A stretch of 64,000 nucleotides of DNA. Source: an uncultured Saprospiraceae bacterium. Lineage in GTDB: Bacteria; Bacteroidota; Bacteroidia; Chitinophagales; Saprospiraceae. Shown piece by piece: positions 19,846 to 29,128 of the stretch. Made by a program: the position numbers and the translations under genes. Below the pieces are notes generated by a model, which saw nothing but the letters and a program-made list of their open reading frames with translations, was not told the DNA's origin and searched no databases. The stretch is from assembly GCA_937944245.1 (NCBI GenBank), contig CALDYY010000076.1:1-64000 (forward strand), read 5' to 3'. Position 1 is the first letter of the stretch, and each line of letters starts with the position of its first letter.

Positions 19846-22224
19846 TTAATCTTGATTAATTTTATAACTAAAGCTCAGATTAATCTGTCGTCTAATACGC
19901 TGCCGCTCGCTTTCTGTTAAGAAAGTAGCTCCATTAATAACCATGCGATCTATACGAGAATTTAAAATGTCTGCAACATTCAAATTAATGATTCCTTTTC
20001 GTTTGAGTATTTCTTTGCTCAATGCAAAATCAAAATAATACAATGCTTTCCTGCGACCTTGAGCTATATTTTGTGGTGCATTATAGTTAGCTCGAAATTG
20101 TAATGCAGTAGTTTTATTAATATCAAATTTTGATGTTTTTCTAGTGAACCAACTAAAGGTTTCTGCTGTAAACTGCTCATCAATATTACTTCCGTCCGTA
20201 TTAGCATTAAACATATTAAAATTAAAATCGAATTTCCACCAAGAAGTAATTTTATAACTACTTATGAACTCTAACCCTAGTGCTTGCTCATCAACTAAAT
20301 TTTCAGGACGTGTTTCAGAAAAACCATTTTCATCCACCTTGCGGATTCTTTCGATTTTATCATCCGTGTGACGGTAGTAAATTGCAGAGGATAAAGACCC
20401 TTTTTCAAAATATTTAATATGCCCTAGTTCAATAACATCACTAAATTCAGGATTCAAATCAGGATTACCACTAAAGAAATTTCGATTATCAGAAAAAGTT
20501 ACGAAAGGGCTTAAATCATCATAAACAGGTCGTCGAATACGATAACTATAACTGAGTTGGAGGGCATTATCCTGAGGTAAATCGTATGTTAAATTAAAAC
20601 TTGGAAATAAATTATTATATTTTCTAGGATTTTTTTCTTTTGTCCTTTCTAAAATCGTTTCAATATTAGTCCACTCAGCTCTTAATCCAATTTGATAAGA
20701 AAATTTTTCATATTTATCTGAAAAAATACCATACGAAGCTGTAATTCCTTCTTTATAGATGAAATTGTTATCTAAGTTAGGTAATGGAATAAAATTACCC
20801 ATTTCATTTTGCTCACTAACCAAATAATCGTTATTCATATCTCTAAAACTATAACGAAAGCCCGTTTCTAGTTTTTTACTTTTTCCAAATGGATAAATAT
20901 AATCCAATTGCGCCAAAAATAATGTTTCATATTCATAATTTAGAGAAGTCTGTACTAAACTACCTTCTTTAAAAGGGTTTCCATTTGCAAAAAAAGCATC
21001 CTGAGTATAAACTTGATCTGATTCCTCCCAATGGTCAAAGTATCTAATTTCAGCATTTAATTCATGATTTTTTTGATTAAATAGTTTTTTATAACTTAAT
21101 ACGTATTCTGAAATTGGTTCTATTTCATCTTCATTTTGATTGCGAAATGTATTAAATTGTAAATTATTTTGATTAAACGTAAAGTCTTGATACTCAATAT
21201 TACTAATGCGTTTCCCTCTTGAACTGCTATGCATGTATGAAACGGTAAAAATATCTTTCTCTGTAAGAAAAAAATCTAAACCTGCTCTTATATTATTAAA
21301 AAATCCAATGTGTCTTCCATCAAAGGTTTGTGTCGTAATAAAAGTGGTATCTTCTACATAGACTTCTTGATAAATATTACCGATATTAGGTATTTTTCTA
21401 TAATTCAATCCATAGTTCACAAAGAAATTCACATTTTTATAACGATAATTTAAATTAGTGCCCAAACCTAAATTTATCGGATTACCAAGCGTGCCTTCAA
21501 AAGAACCATTGAAACCATTTTTTCGTTCTTTTTTTAGTACAATATTAATAATACCCGCCATTCCTTCAGCCTCATATTTTGCAGAGGGATTCGTAATTAC
21601 TTCTACGCTTTCAATCATACTAGCTTGAAGTTGCTGTAATCCTTGCGCACCCTTAAAACTCAATAGAGCAGAGGGTTTTCCATCAATGAGTACCCTAATA
21701 TTACTACTCCCTCTAAGTTGTATATTCCCTTGCCCATCCACCATGACAGAAGGAATATTATTTAAAATATCCATTGCCGATCCCCCTGCATTACCCAAAT
21801 CCTTACCTACATTAAAGATTTTTTTATCAAAGGCAATTTCCATAATACTTTTTTCGGCTTTGATGATAACTTCATCTAAATTTTGAGCATTCATGACTAA
21901 TAAAATAGTACCAATATTATAATCCTTTTGATTACCCTCAATTTTAAAATTAGATATTTTAAATTGCTCATAACCAATAAAATCTACTAAAATATAATAC
22001 TCGCCCTGTACTCCCTTGAGTATAAATTCTCCTTTATCATCAGAAATAATTCCATCTATCAATGAATCATCATTTGTTCGCATCAATTGGACGGTAGCGT
22101 AACTAAGCGGAGTTAAGTTATTGGCATCTATTGTTTTTCCAGTAATATTTATTGCTGTTTGTTTTTGAGCAAGACTACAGATAGGAAGACAAAAAATGAT
22201 AATTAAATGAAACAATAATTTCAT
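19846..22224 (-). CDS. TonB-dependent receptor-like outer membrane beta-barrel protein
   Basis: CarboxypepD-reg-like N-terminus (ITGKTIDANNLTPLSYATVQL), plug region (LNNIPSVMVDGQGNIQLRGSSNIRVLIDGKPS), barrel. Confidence 0.88.
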   Translation of the reverse strand: MKLLFHLIIIFCLPICSLAQKQTAINITGKTIDANNLTPLSYATVQLMRTNDDSLIDGIISDDKGEFILKGVQGEYYILVDFIGYEQFKISNFKIEGNQKDYNIGTILLVMNAQNLDEVIIKAEKSIMEIAFDKKIFNVGKDLGNAGGSAMDILNNIPSVMVDGQGNIQLRGSSNIRVLIDGKPSALLSFKGAQGLQQLQASMIESVEVITNPSAKYEAEGMAGIINIVLKKERKNGFNGSFEGTLGNPINLGLGTNLNYRYKNVNFFVNYGLNYRKIPNIGNIYQEVYVEDTTFITTQTFDGRHIGFFNNIRAGLDFFLTEKDIFTVSYMHSSSRGKRISNIEYQDFTFNQNNLQFNTFRNQNEDEIEPISEYVLSYKKLFNQKNHELNAEIRYFDHWEESDQVYTQDAFFANGNPFKEGSLVQTSLNYEYETLFLAQLDYIYPFGKSKKLETGFRYSFRDMNNDYLVSEQNEMGNFIPLPNLDNNFIYKEGITASYGIFSDKYEKFSYQIGLRAEWTNIETILERTKEKNPRKYNNLFPSFNLTYDLPQDNALQLSYSYRIRRPVYDDLSPFVTFSDNRNFFSGNPDLNPEFSDVIELGHIKYFEKGSLSSAIYYRHTDDKIERIRKVDENGFSETRPENLVDEQALGLEFISSYKITSWWKFDFNFNMFNANTDGSNIDEQFTAETFSWFTRKTSKFDINKTTALQFRANYNAPQNIAQGRRKALYYFDFALSKEILKRKGIINLNVADILNSRIDRMVINGATFLTESERQRIRRQINLSFSYKINQD

Positions 22225-22372
22225 GTAATTTTGTTTTCGTTTTGTTACTAATTATTTAAAACCAAAGTTACGATAAAAGTTGGAGCAAATAGAGATTGGT
22301 AAAAATATAGCATTGAATTTAATATAACTACACTAAGATTAAACTGTTGATACAAGCTAAAACATAAGAAAT

Positions 22373-22765
22373 ATGGAGATTAATCAAGACAATTCTTGTA
22401 GAACACCGCGTTGGAAATTACTCAAAGACCAGCTAAACAACCTCAATCCTCAACATTTCTTGAAAGAAATGGAAGGAAAAAACAACGCTATTATTATTGA
22501 TGTACGTACTCCAAAGGAATTTGAGGAAAACCATTTGGAAGGAGCTGTTAATATCAGCTATTTTGATGAGGAATTATGGAATAAAATTTGCACTTTGAAG
22601 CAATATGAATACTTTTTTATCTATTGTAAAACAGGCAGAAGAAGTATTCGAGTGTGTACGCTTATGAAAAACGGAGGTTTTGATATCGACAAGATATTTA
22701 ACCTTGATGGTGGTATTACAGCACTCACAGATAACCTGAAGAGTAAAGTTAATTCAAAACATTAA
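22373..22765 (+). CDS. Rhodanese-like domain protein
   Basis: IIIDVRTPKEFEENHLEGAVNISY; active-site loop YCKTGRRS. Confidence 0.9.
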   Translation: MEINQDNSCRTPRWKLLKDQLNNLNPQHFLKEMEGKNNAIIIDVRTPKEFEENHLEGAVNISYFDEELWNKICTLKQYEYFFIYCKTGRRSIRVCTLMKNGGFDIDKIFNLDGGITALTDNLKSKVNSKH

Positions 22766-22799
22766 TTATAGCATGCTGAATTAACTTTACGTAGCATAA

Positions 22800-23285
22800 T
22801 CAAGCCTCTTTTTTTATCCAATTTGTTCTTTTCTTAAAATATTTTTTCTCCACAACTAATAGTCCGAATGATTCACAGTCCTCTTTTGTGTGTTTAGCAT
22901 GGTGCGCGCCGTGCGCTCTTAGAATGGCTCTTGAATAAGTGCTATCAAGTTGCTTAAACCATTTGAATCGTTGGTGAATGTAAACATCATGGATTAAAAA
23001 ATAAATAACGCCATAAATAGAAATGCCAATACCAACAAAAAATAGCCAGAATGGACCAAAAGAAGAACCTATAATGTAACAAGCAGCACTTGGAATAGCA
23101 AAAACTAAAAAAAATAAGTCATTTTTTTCAAAAAAGCCATGCTTTTCGTAGTGTGGTTTATGATGGTCCTCATGCCAGTTCCAGAGCAGTCCGTGCATAA
23201 CATATTTATGAGCAAACCAAGCCACAAATTCCATAGCTACTACTGTGGCAAGTGTGACAAAAACATAAAAAATAATTGTTTCCAT
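22800..23285 (-). CDS. crtZ: Beta-carotene hydroxylase (fatty acid hydroxylase superfamily)
   Basis: His motifs HKYVMH, HEDHH, HDVYIHQR, HGAHHAKH. Confidence 0.88.
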   Translation of the reverse strand: METIIFYVFVTLATVVAMEFVAWFAHKYVMHGLLWNWHEDHHKPHYEKHGFFEKNDLFFLVFAIPSAACYIIGSSFGPFWLFFVGIGISIYGVIYFLIHDVYIHQRFKWFKQLDSTYSRAILRAHGAHHAKHTKEDCESFGLLVVEKKYFKKRTNWIKKEA

Positions 23286-23288
23286 CTT

Positions 23289-23945
23289 TTATAGTATCAA
23301 ATTAAGTATAATAAAAAATGCGAATTGCAATAGCAACAATGTCCTAGCTACTTTGTTTTCCGTTTTAGGTGCTAAAAAGTGAAACAAAAGTAAGAGTAAA
23401 AAACTAATTAACCACCACATTAAATAGTTTAGAATTGGAACATTTACTGCTTCCCACTTCCAAAAATCGCAGTGAATGGCAACTGGCTCAATAAAAAAAT
23501 CTAACAAAACCATGACACTAGCACTAACAGCAGCTTTTATAAAAAAACTTGCACTAGGTATTAAGCCATTAATAACCGTTCCTGAACAATAAACTAGCAT
23601 TACCCAGTTAATACCCATAACTATGGGGGTATTCCAGAGTTTCCATCCGAGTGCTTCACCGTATTGATATGCACCAAATAATTGCCCTGTATTTGTACCG
23701 ATGACTTCTACACCGAAGCCAACTAAAAAACAAAATATAAGATAACCGATGAACAGAATAGACCAATTAGTATGATAGGCAAGGACTATAGTTATAGAAA
23801 TTAAAAGATTTAGTGGCGTAAGTAATATAAATTGTGGCGAATTAAATAAGCCAATTCCTATTGTACCGACTGTGTAAAATACAATTAATAAAAAACTACC
23901 AAGAGAAATAGGATTAGATGATTTATAAGTTGCAGTGTTATCCAT
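23289..23945 (-). CDS. cruF: CruF/DUF422-family carotenoid biosynthesis membrane protein (probable 1',2'-hydratase)
   Basis: GFGVEVIGTNTGQLFGAYQYGEALGWKLWNTPIVMGINWVML; sits between crtZ and a carotenoid desaturase. Confidence 0.75.
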   Translation of the reverse strand: MDNTATYKSSNPISLGSFLLIVFYTVGTIGIGLFNSPQFILLTPLNLLISITIVLAYHTNWSILFIGYLIFCFLVGFGVEVIGTNTGQLFGAYQYGEALGWKLWNTPIVMGINWVMLVYCSGTVINGLIPSASFFIKAAVSASVMVLLDFFIEPVAIHCDFWKWEAVNVPILNYLMWWLISFLLLLLFHFLAPKTENKVARTLLLLQFAFFIILNLIL

Positions 23946-23961
23946 TCAATAATTTTAATTT

Positions 23962-25419
23962 TTAGTTGTGCATCACTTCGTCCACTATTTTTGCTGATAG
24001 CAAACATAAAGGTATGCCGCCACCCGGATGAACGCTACCACCACAAAAATATAGATTACTAATTTGGTCAGAGAAATTGGCATGTCTGAAAAAGGCTGCC
24101 ATTCTATTACTAGAACTTGTACCATACAACGATCCTAAATGCGACTGCGTTTTACTTTCGATTGTTCTTGGGTCAAGAATTGCTTCACATTCAATAAGTG
24201 ATTCAATATCTATTTTTAATATTCTATTTATTTTTTCAATTATGCTTTTTCTAGCTACTGCAATCATAGTATCCCAATCCTGACCAGCATTAAATGGAAC
24301 ATTAATCATCGTGAACCAATTCTCACAGTCTTGAGGTGCATCATAAGTGTTGTATTTACTTGTAATATTGATATAGACTGTTGGGTCGCTGTAAATAATA
24401 CCATTTTCTAAATCCTCAAACTCTTTTTTATAATTGTCACTAAATAAAATATTATGCAAATCTAATTCAGGAAATATTTTTTTTATACCCCAATAAAATA
24501 TCAATGCAGAAGTAGATTTTTGTTGTTTTAATATTTTGTGTGGATGCTTTTGCTCAGGCAATAGTTTTCTATAAGCATTAAAAACATCCATGTTACTCAC
24601 GATTTTATCAAAATAACGAGTTTCATCATTTACTTTAATTCCTATTGCTTTATTTTTTTCTACTATTATTTCTTCTACTTTCGTATTAAAATGAAATTTT
24701 ACTCCTTTTTCCTTAGCTAGCTCATAAAGACTTTTTGTAATTGAATACATACCTGCTCTTGGAAAATATGCTCCAAATTCATATTCAAAATGGGGAATAA
24801 TATTAAGTAATCCCGGTGCTTTATATGGATTAGAACCATTATAAGTTGCATACCGATTAAATAATTGTACTAATTTAGGATGTTGAAGTATTTTCTGATT
24901 TACCTCGTTCATAGATGAAAATATATCTAACTGAGGTAAATGAAATATAGCTTTTAAAACCTTGATATCCAACCATGTAGAAAGGCGATGTAGTGATTTT
25001 TCAAGAAAAATACGTCCTGTTAATTCATATTTTTTTTGACTACTGGCTAAAAGTTCTAATACTTTTCCTTTTTCAACAGAAAGATTTTCTTCTATGGTTG
25101 CTGCAAATTTATGTTTATCAGCAAATGCAGATAATCGCTTTCCATCTTCCCAGAAATAATTACAAACCACATCCAAGCGCTCATATTGAAAATGCCCATT
25201 CATATTTACACCAGCAACATCAAATAATTCTTCTACATATTGTGGCATAGTAAAGAGAGAGGGACCAGCATCAAAACGATACCCGTTTATGGAGAACTCT
25301 GATAATTTACCTCCAGGATAACTATTTGCCTCAAATACAGATACTTCATAACCACGGCTCGCCATACGCACAGCAGTAGCTATTCCTCCTATACCCGCTC
25401 CAATAATTCCTATTTTCAC
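23962..25419 (-). CDS. crtD: Carotenoid desaturase, CrtI/CrtD family
   Basis: IGAGIGGIATAVRMASRGYEVSVFEANSYPGGKLSEF, RFDAGPSLFTMP, C-terminal FCGGSVHPGGGIPLCLLSAKIV; CrtD rather than CrtI inferred from context. Confidence 0.7.
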   Translation of the reverse strand: MKIGIIGAGIGGIATAVRMASRGYEVSVFEANSYPGGKLSEFSINGYRFDAGPSLFTMPQYVEELFDVAGVNMNGHFQYERLDVVCNYFWEDGKRLSAFADKHKFAATIEENLSVEKGKVLELLASSQKKYELTGRIFLEKSLHRLSTWLDIKVLKAIFHLPQLDIFSSMNEVNQKILQHPKLVQLFNRYATYNGSNPYKAPGLLNIIPHFEYEFGAYFPRAGMYSITKSLYELAKEKGVKFHFNTKVEEIIVEKNKAIGIKVNDETRYFDKIVSNMDVFNAYRKLLPEQKHPHKILKQQKSTSALIFYWGIKKIFPELDLHNILFSDNYKKEFEDLENGIIYSDPTVYINITSKYNTYDAPQDCENWFTMINVPFNAGQDWDTMIAVARKSIIEKINRILKIDIESLIECEAILDPRTIESKTQSHLGSLYGTSSSNRMAAFFRHANFSDQISNLYFCGGSVHPGGGIPLCLLSAKIVDEVMHN

Positions 25420-25496
25420 TGCGCTTACTTAGTTTTTGCAAAAGAACAATACTTTTTAATTTCAGTTCTAGCAATAGAACAATTTTTACTTATGGT

Positions 25497-26648
25497 TTAA
25501 AAAAGTAGCTTTTCTAAATAATGGTATTGAATACCAAACTGTTGTTTAAGTTCCTCTACTTGTTGGAGTGCATCAGGGTTTGGATAGTTGTTTTTTGTGC
25601 CAACTATCATCAGATTCTTTCCTGTATGCTCGCTTGAGATAAATTCAAATACCTTAGTGCTATATCCATAATATTCCATGATTAAAGCTCGAATACCGTC
25701 AGTAATTAGTTCCGCCTGACGTTCTTCCAGAATACCGTGTTTAAGTATAGATTGAAAATTATTGTGCTTGTTCATTTGCTTTCTAACCTGTTTGTGGCAG
25801 CATGGAGCACAAACAATAAACTGAGCATTGGATTGAATACCTTTAGCGATGGCAATATCTGTGGCTGTATCACAAGCATGAAGTGCAATTAATACCTCTA
25901 TTTTTTCAGAAGAATAATCCTTAATATCCTGTGCAATAAAAGATAAATGTTCAAATGCCATCTTCTGAGCAAGGTTGTTGCAAAAATCAACTAAATTAGG
26001 TCGTAACTCTACCCCAACCATGTTGATGTTCCAACCTAGTTCATGCGTCAGATAATCATAAAGTGCGAAAGTCAAATAACCCTTTCCACTACCCATATCC
26101 GCAATGTGAATTGGTGTTACCAACGGCTTATTGGTGAGTAGATTATCCATTATTTCGATATACTTATCAATCTGTTTATACTTTGCCTGTGCCTCTTTGA
26201 GAATTTGCCCTTGCCTGTTGGTAATACCCAATGCCTGTAAATAAGGGCGTTCAGGTGCAATGAACCGCTTTTTAGCTTTGTCATGGGCTAATGAAGTTGA
26301 TTTATTTAAGGTAGCTGGCTGAGTTAAAAAACGAATATTGCCCTTTTTAGAAATTTCTAAGGCAATATTTTGAATACTTGTAAATAAATTGGCATGAAGA
26401 AAAGAATCAGGAATTTGTTGTCTTAGAAACGTCACTCCCTCTTCAAATAAGTAATTCCTTGTTTCATCTTTGGTTTTGTACCTAAAAGTACAGGATAGGT
26501 GTTTTTCGTTTTTTAATAAAATTAGTCTGACGTAAATATTTTGTAATTCCCCTTTTGTTTTTGGTTTACTAAGTGTCAATCTTATAAATTCATCATTAAA
26601 TAAACTCTTTTCCAAATGACTCCAAAACGCTTCTATATTTTGAATCAA
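25497..26648 (-). CDS. Class I SAM-dependent methyltransferase
   Basis: HIADMGSGKGYLTFALYDYL, VGVELRPNLVDFCN, ALHACDTATDIAIAKGI, CAPCCHKQ. Confidence 0.8.
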   Translation of the reverse strand: MIQNIEAFWSHLEKSLFNDEFIRLTLSKPKTKGELQNIYVRLILLKNEKHLSCTFRYKTKDETRNYLFEEGVTFLRQQIPDSFLHANLFTSIQNIALEISKKGNIRFLTQPATLNKSTSLAHDKAKKRFIAPERPYLQALGITNRQGQILKEAQAKYKQIDKYIEIMDNLLTNKPLVTPIHIADMGSGKGYLTFALYDYLTHELGWNINMVGVELRPNLVDFCNNLAQKMAFEHLSFIAQDIKDYSSEKIEVLIALHACDTATDIAIAKGIQSNAQFIVCAPCCHKQVRKQMNKHNNFQSILKHGILEERQAELITDGIRALIMEYYGYSTKVFEFISSEHTGKNLMIVGTKNNYPNPDALQQVEELKQQFGIQYHYLEKLLF

Positions 26649-26663
26649 TTTTATTGTATTTTG

Positions 26664-27056
26664 TTATAAATTTCTTCGGATAGCAGCAGCAATGGTCGCT
26701 AATTCTTCTTGAGAAAGTTGTAATTTAGGTTTCATAAAATTAATATCGTTCATTTCATTTATTGGCACGAGGTGAATGTGAGCATGAGGCACTTCCAGAC
26801 CAATAACAGCAACGCCAATACGTTCGCAGGGAATACTTGCTTTCAGAACTTTGGCAATTTTCTTACTAAAAAGTATTAAACCTGTCAATAATTCATCTTC
26901 CACATTAAAAATATAATCAATTTCTTTTTTAGGAATAACCAACGTATGCCCTTTTACCAAAGGAAAAACATCTAAAAATGCTAAATAATCTTCTGTTTCC
27001 GCTATTTTATGGCATGGAATTTCTCCATTAACAATTTTAGTAAAAATACTAGCCAT
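26664..27056 (-). CDS. HIT-family protein
   Basis: FTKIVNGEIPCHKIAETEDYLAFLDVFPLVKGHTLVIPKK and HAHIHLVP triad. Confidence 0.95.
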   Translation of the reverse strand: MASIFTKIVNGEIPCHKIAETEDYLAFLDVFPLVKGHTLVIPKKEIDYIFNVEDELLTGLILFSKKIAKVLKASIPCERIGVAVIGLEVPHAHIHLVPINEMNDINFMKPKLQLSQEELATIAAAIRRNL

Positions 27057-27073
27057 GATTGATGTAGTTTTGG

Positions 27074-27103
27074 ATAGGCTGCTTTTTGAATAAAACAGCC
27101 TAT
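27074..27103 (-). terminator. Hairpin downstream of greA
   Basis: 8-bp stem ATAGGCTG/CAGCCTAT. Confidence 0.5.
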
Positions 27104-27119
27104 TCTAATGTTACTTTAA

Positions 27120-27593
27120 CTAAACAAAAATATCTAAAATTTCAAAAGATACTTTACCTACCGGTAATTCAACATTAGCAATTTCACCTATTTTTTTACC
27201 CAAAAGTCCTTTTCCCACGGGGGAAGTGACTGAAATTTTTCGCTCTTTCAAATCGGATTCTGATTCTGAAACCAAATGATAAACTAATGCTTTTTTGGTT
27301 TTCAGATTTTTAATTTTTACTTTTGTCATTACCCTTACTTCGTTAGTATCAATCTCGCTAGGGTCTAGCACGCGCGCACTGGCTACTACTTTTTCTAAAT
27401 TATTGATTTTCAATTCTAATAAGCCCTGTGCTTCTTTTGCTGCATCGTATTCTGCATTTTCAGAAAGATCTCCTTTCTCTCTAGCCTCAGCAATAGCTTT
27501 TGCAGCCTCTTGTCTTCCATTTGATTTTAATTCCTCTAACTCTGCTCGTAGTTTGTCATACGCTTCTTGCGACATATAATGAATCCCCGCCAT
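27120..27593 (-). CDS. greA: Transcription elongation factor GreA
   Basis: MSQEAYDKLRAELEELKS...AIAEAREKGDLSENAEYDAAKE; SPVGKGLLGKKIGE. Confidence 0.96.
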   Translation of the reverse strand: MAGIHYMSQEAYDKLRAELEELKSNGRQEAAKAIAEAREKGDLSENAEYDAAKEAQGLLELKINNLEKVVASARVLDPSEIDTNEVRVMTKVKIKNLKTKKALVYHLVSESESDLKERKISVTSPVGKGLLGKKIGEIANVELPVGKVSFEILDIFV

Positions 27594-27868
27594 AACACTT
27601 TAGTTTTAGTTTTAAAAATACTTTGGCGTTAATCCACACATAGTGGATATACCAAAACTGTTTTACTTGATTATTCTATGATAAAATTTAAAAATTTTAG
27701 TACCCAGAAATGAATAATTAATTTCTGAATTCTAATACGCACCGATTTATAAGGTGAAATCTTGCGATTGAGGATTAGTTATTAATTTTTTTATCTAACC
27801 ATTTTAATATCAACATATATCTCGCTCGATTTGTAAGAATAATTCCTCCTTACTGCCTATAAAAATGC

Positions 27869-27910
27869 AAGGACGTTTCTCTTAGTATAAGATTTAAGAG
27901 AAACGTCCTT
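27869..27910 (-). terminator. Strong terminator downstream of the porV-like gene
   Basis: 16-bp stem AAGGACGTTTCTCTTA/TAAGAGAAACGTCCTT; followed on the minus strand by GCATTTTTATAG. Confidence 0.85.
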
Positions 27911-27991
27911 ATCATGTCTATTAATTACAAAGATACAAACTTTCTATTAAGTAAGAAAGTTTTTTTTGCTATTAAATATTTTTTTTACTAA

Positions 27992-29035
27992 CTACAAGCT
28001 AATTCTCACTGAGAAATTATGCGTGCCATCCCAAAGACGAGTTTGACGGTAGGCATAATCAATACCTAATGTATTACTTTTATTTTCCTTACTTAACGGG
28101 ATATTAAAGCTCATTCCAGCGCACAAGCCTGTGTAAATAGAAGCAATTTCTACGTTACTAGAACCAAACTCATATTTGTAGCCTCCTCTTACTTGAAAAA
28201 GATTATTCAAAGAATATTCAATACCTCCGCCAAATTGATCTTGAGAAAATGAATTAGAAGTAAAGTTACCAACTACGGTAAGTTTATTCATTTCATCGAA
28301 ATTAATATCGTAAGCTAACCCTATGTTTAGTGCCGAGGGCAACTCAAATGTGCCTGCGCGCTGATTTAGCGTAATTCTATAGCTGGTTTCACTGTTAGGT
28401 GCTGGTGATGCTACTGCTAAGCCTTGCCCTTGAAAACGCATAGGAGAACCTACATTTCTTAAAGAGATACCAAATTTGAAGTTATCTTTCGGACCAGTCA
28501 CATACTGTACCCCTGCATCCAGTGCAATCCCAAAAGCAGATATTTCTTGAGTGGACTCGTTGATAGCGCGCACCAAAATACCAACAGATACCTTATTTTC
28601 AAAAGTATGAGCGTATCCTAATCCCAAGTGAAAAAAACTAGGTGAAAAAGTAGCTCCAGTACCTTCAGGCTGTTGTGTAGTTGTTACGGGAATATCGCCT
28701 AAATCCAGAGCCATAAGGCTTATACCAAATGCACCGTTTTTTCCTACTCTTTGAGCAATACCAAAAGCATTTTTATTAATGTTTGTGCCTCTTAAATAGA
28801 GCGCATGGCTCACATAAATATCTGTTTTGTTAATTCGACCAAGCCCTGCAACATTCAGACGCATAGCTTCTACACCAAAAACATTAGCCGTCGTCATAGA
28901 GTGTAATCCTGCACTTCTTGCCCAAGGATTCATCAGTAATTCAGAAGCGCCAGCTTCTCCTTGTCGGTCAGGATTTCCCGCATATAGCCCAGTTGTGATG
29001 AGTAAACTCAGGAGAAGTAAAAGTTTATGTTTCAT
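27992..29035 (-). CDS. PorV/PorQ-like outer membrane protein
   Basis: GEAGASELLMNPWARSAGLHSMTTANVFGVEAMRLNVAGLGRI and FGISLMALDLGDIPVTT signatures; barrel C-terminus. Confidence 0.8.
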   Translation of the reverse strand: MKHKLLLLLSLLITTGLYAGNPDRQGEAGASELLMNPWARSAGLHSMTTANVFGVEAMRLNVAGLGRINKTDIYVSHALYLRGTNINKNAFGIAQRVGKNGAFGISLMALDLGDIPVTTTQQPEGTGATFSPSFFHLGLGYAHTFENKVSVGILVRAINESTQEISAFGIALDAGVQYVTGPKDNFKFGISLRNVGSPMRFQGQGLAVASPAPNSETSYRITLNQRAGTFELPSALNIGLAYDINFDEMNKLTVVGNFTSNSFSQDQFGGGIEYSLNNLFQVRGGYKYEFGSSNVEIASIYTGLCAGMSFNIPLSKENKSNTLGIDYAYRQTRLWDGTHNFSVRISL

Positions 29036-29128
29036 AATTCATTGAAATTTAAGCCTAAAATAAACTAATTTTGAAGATTAGTTGGAGTAGAACATCATTT
29101 TAATGCCCTACTCCATAAATCAATACTA

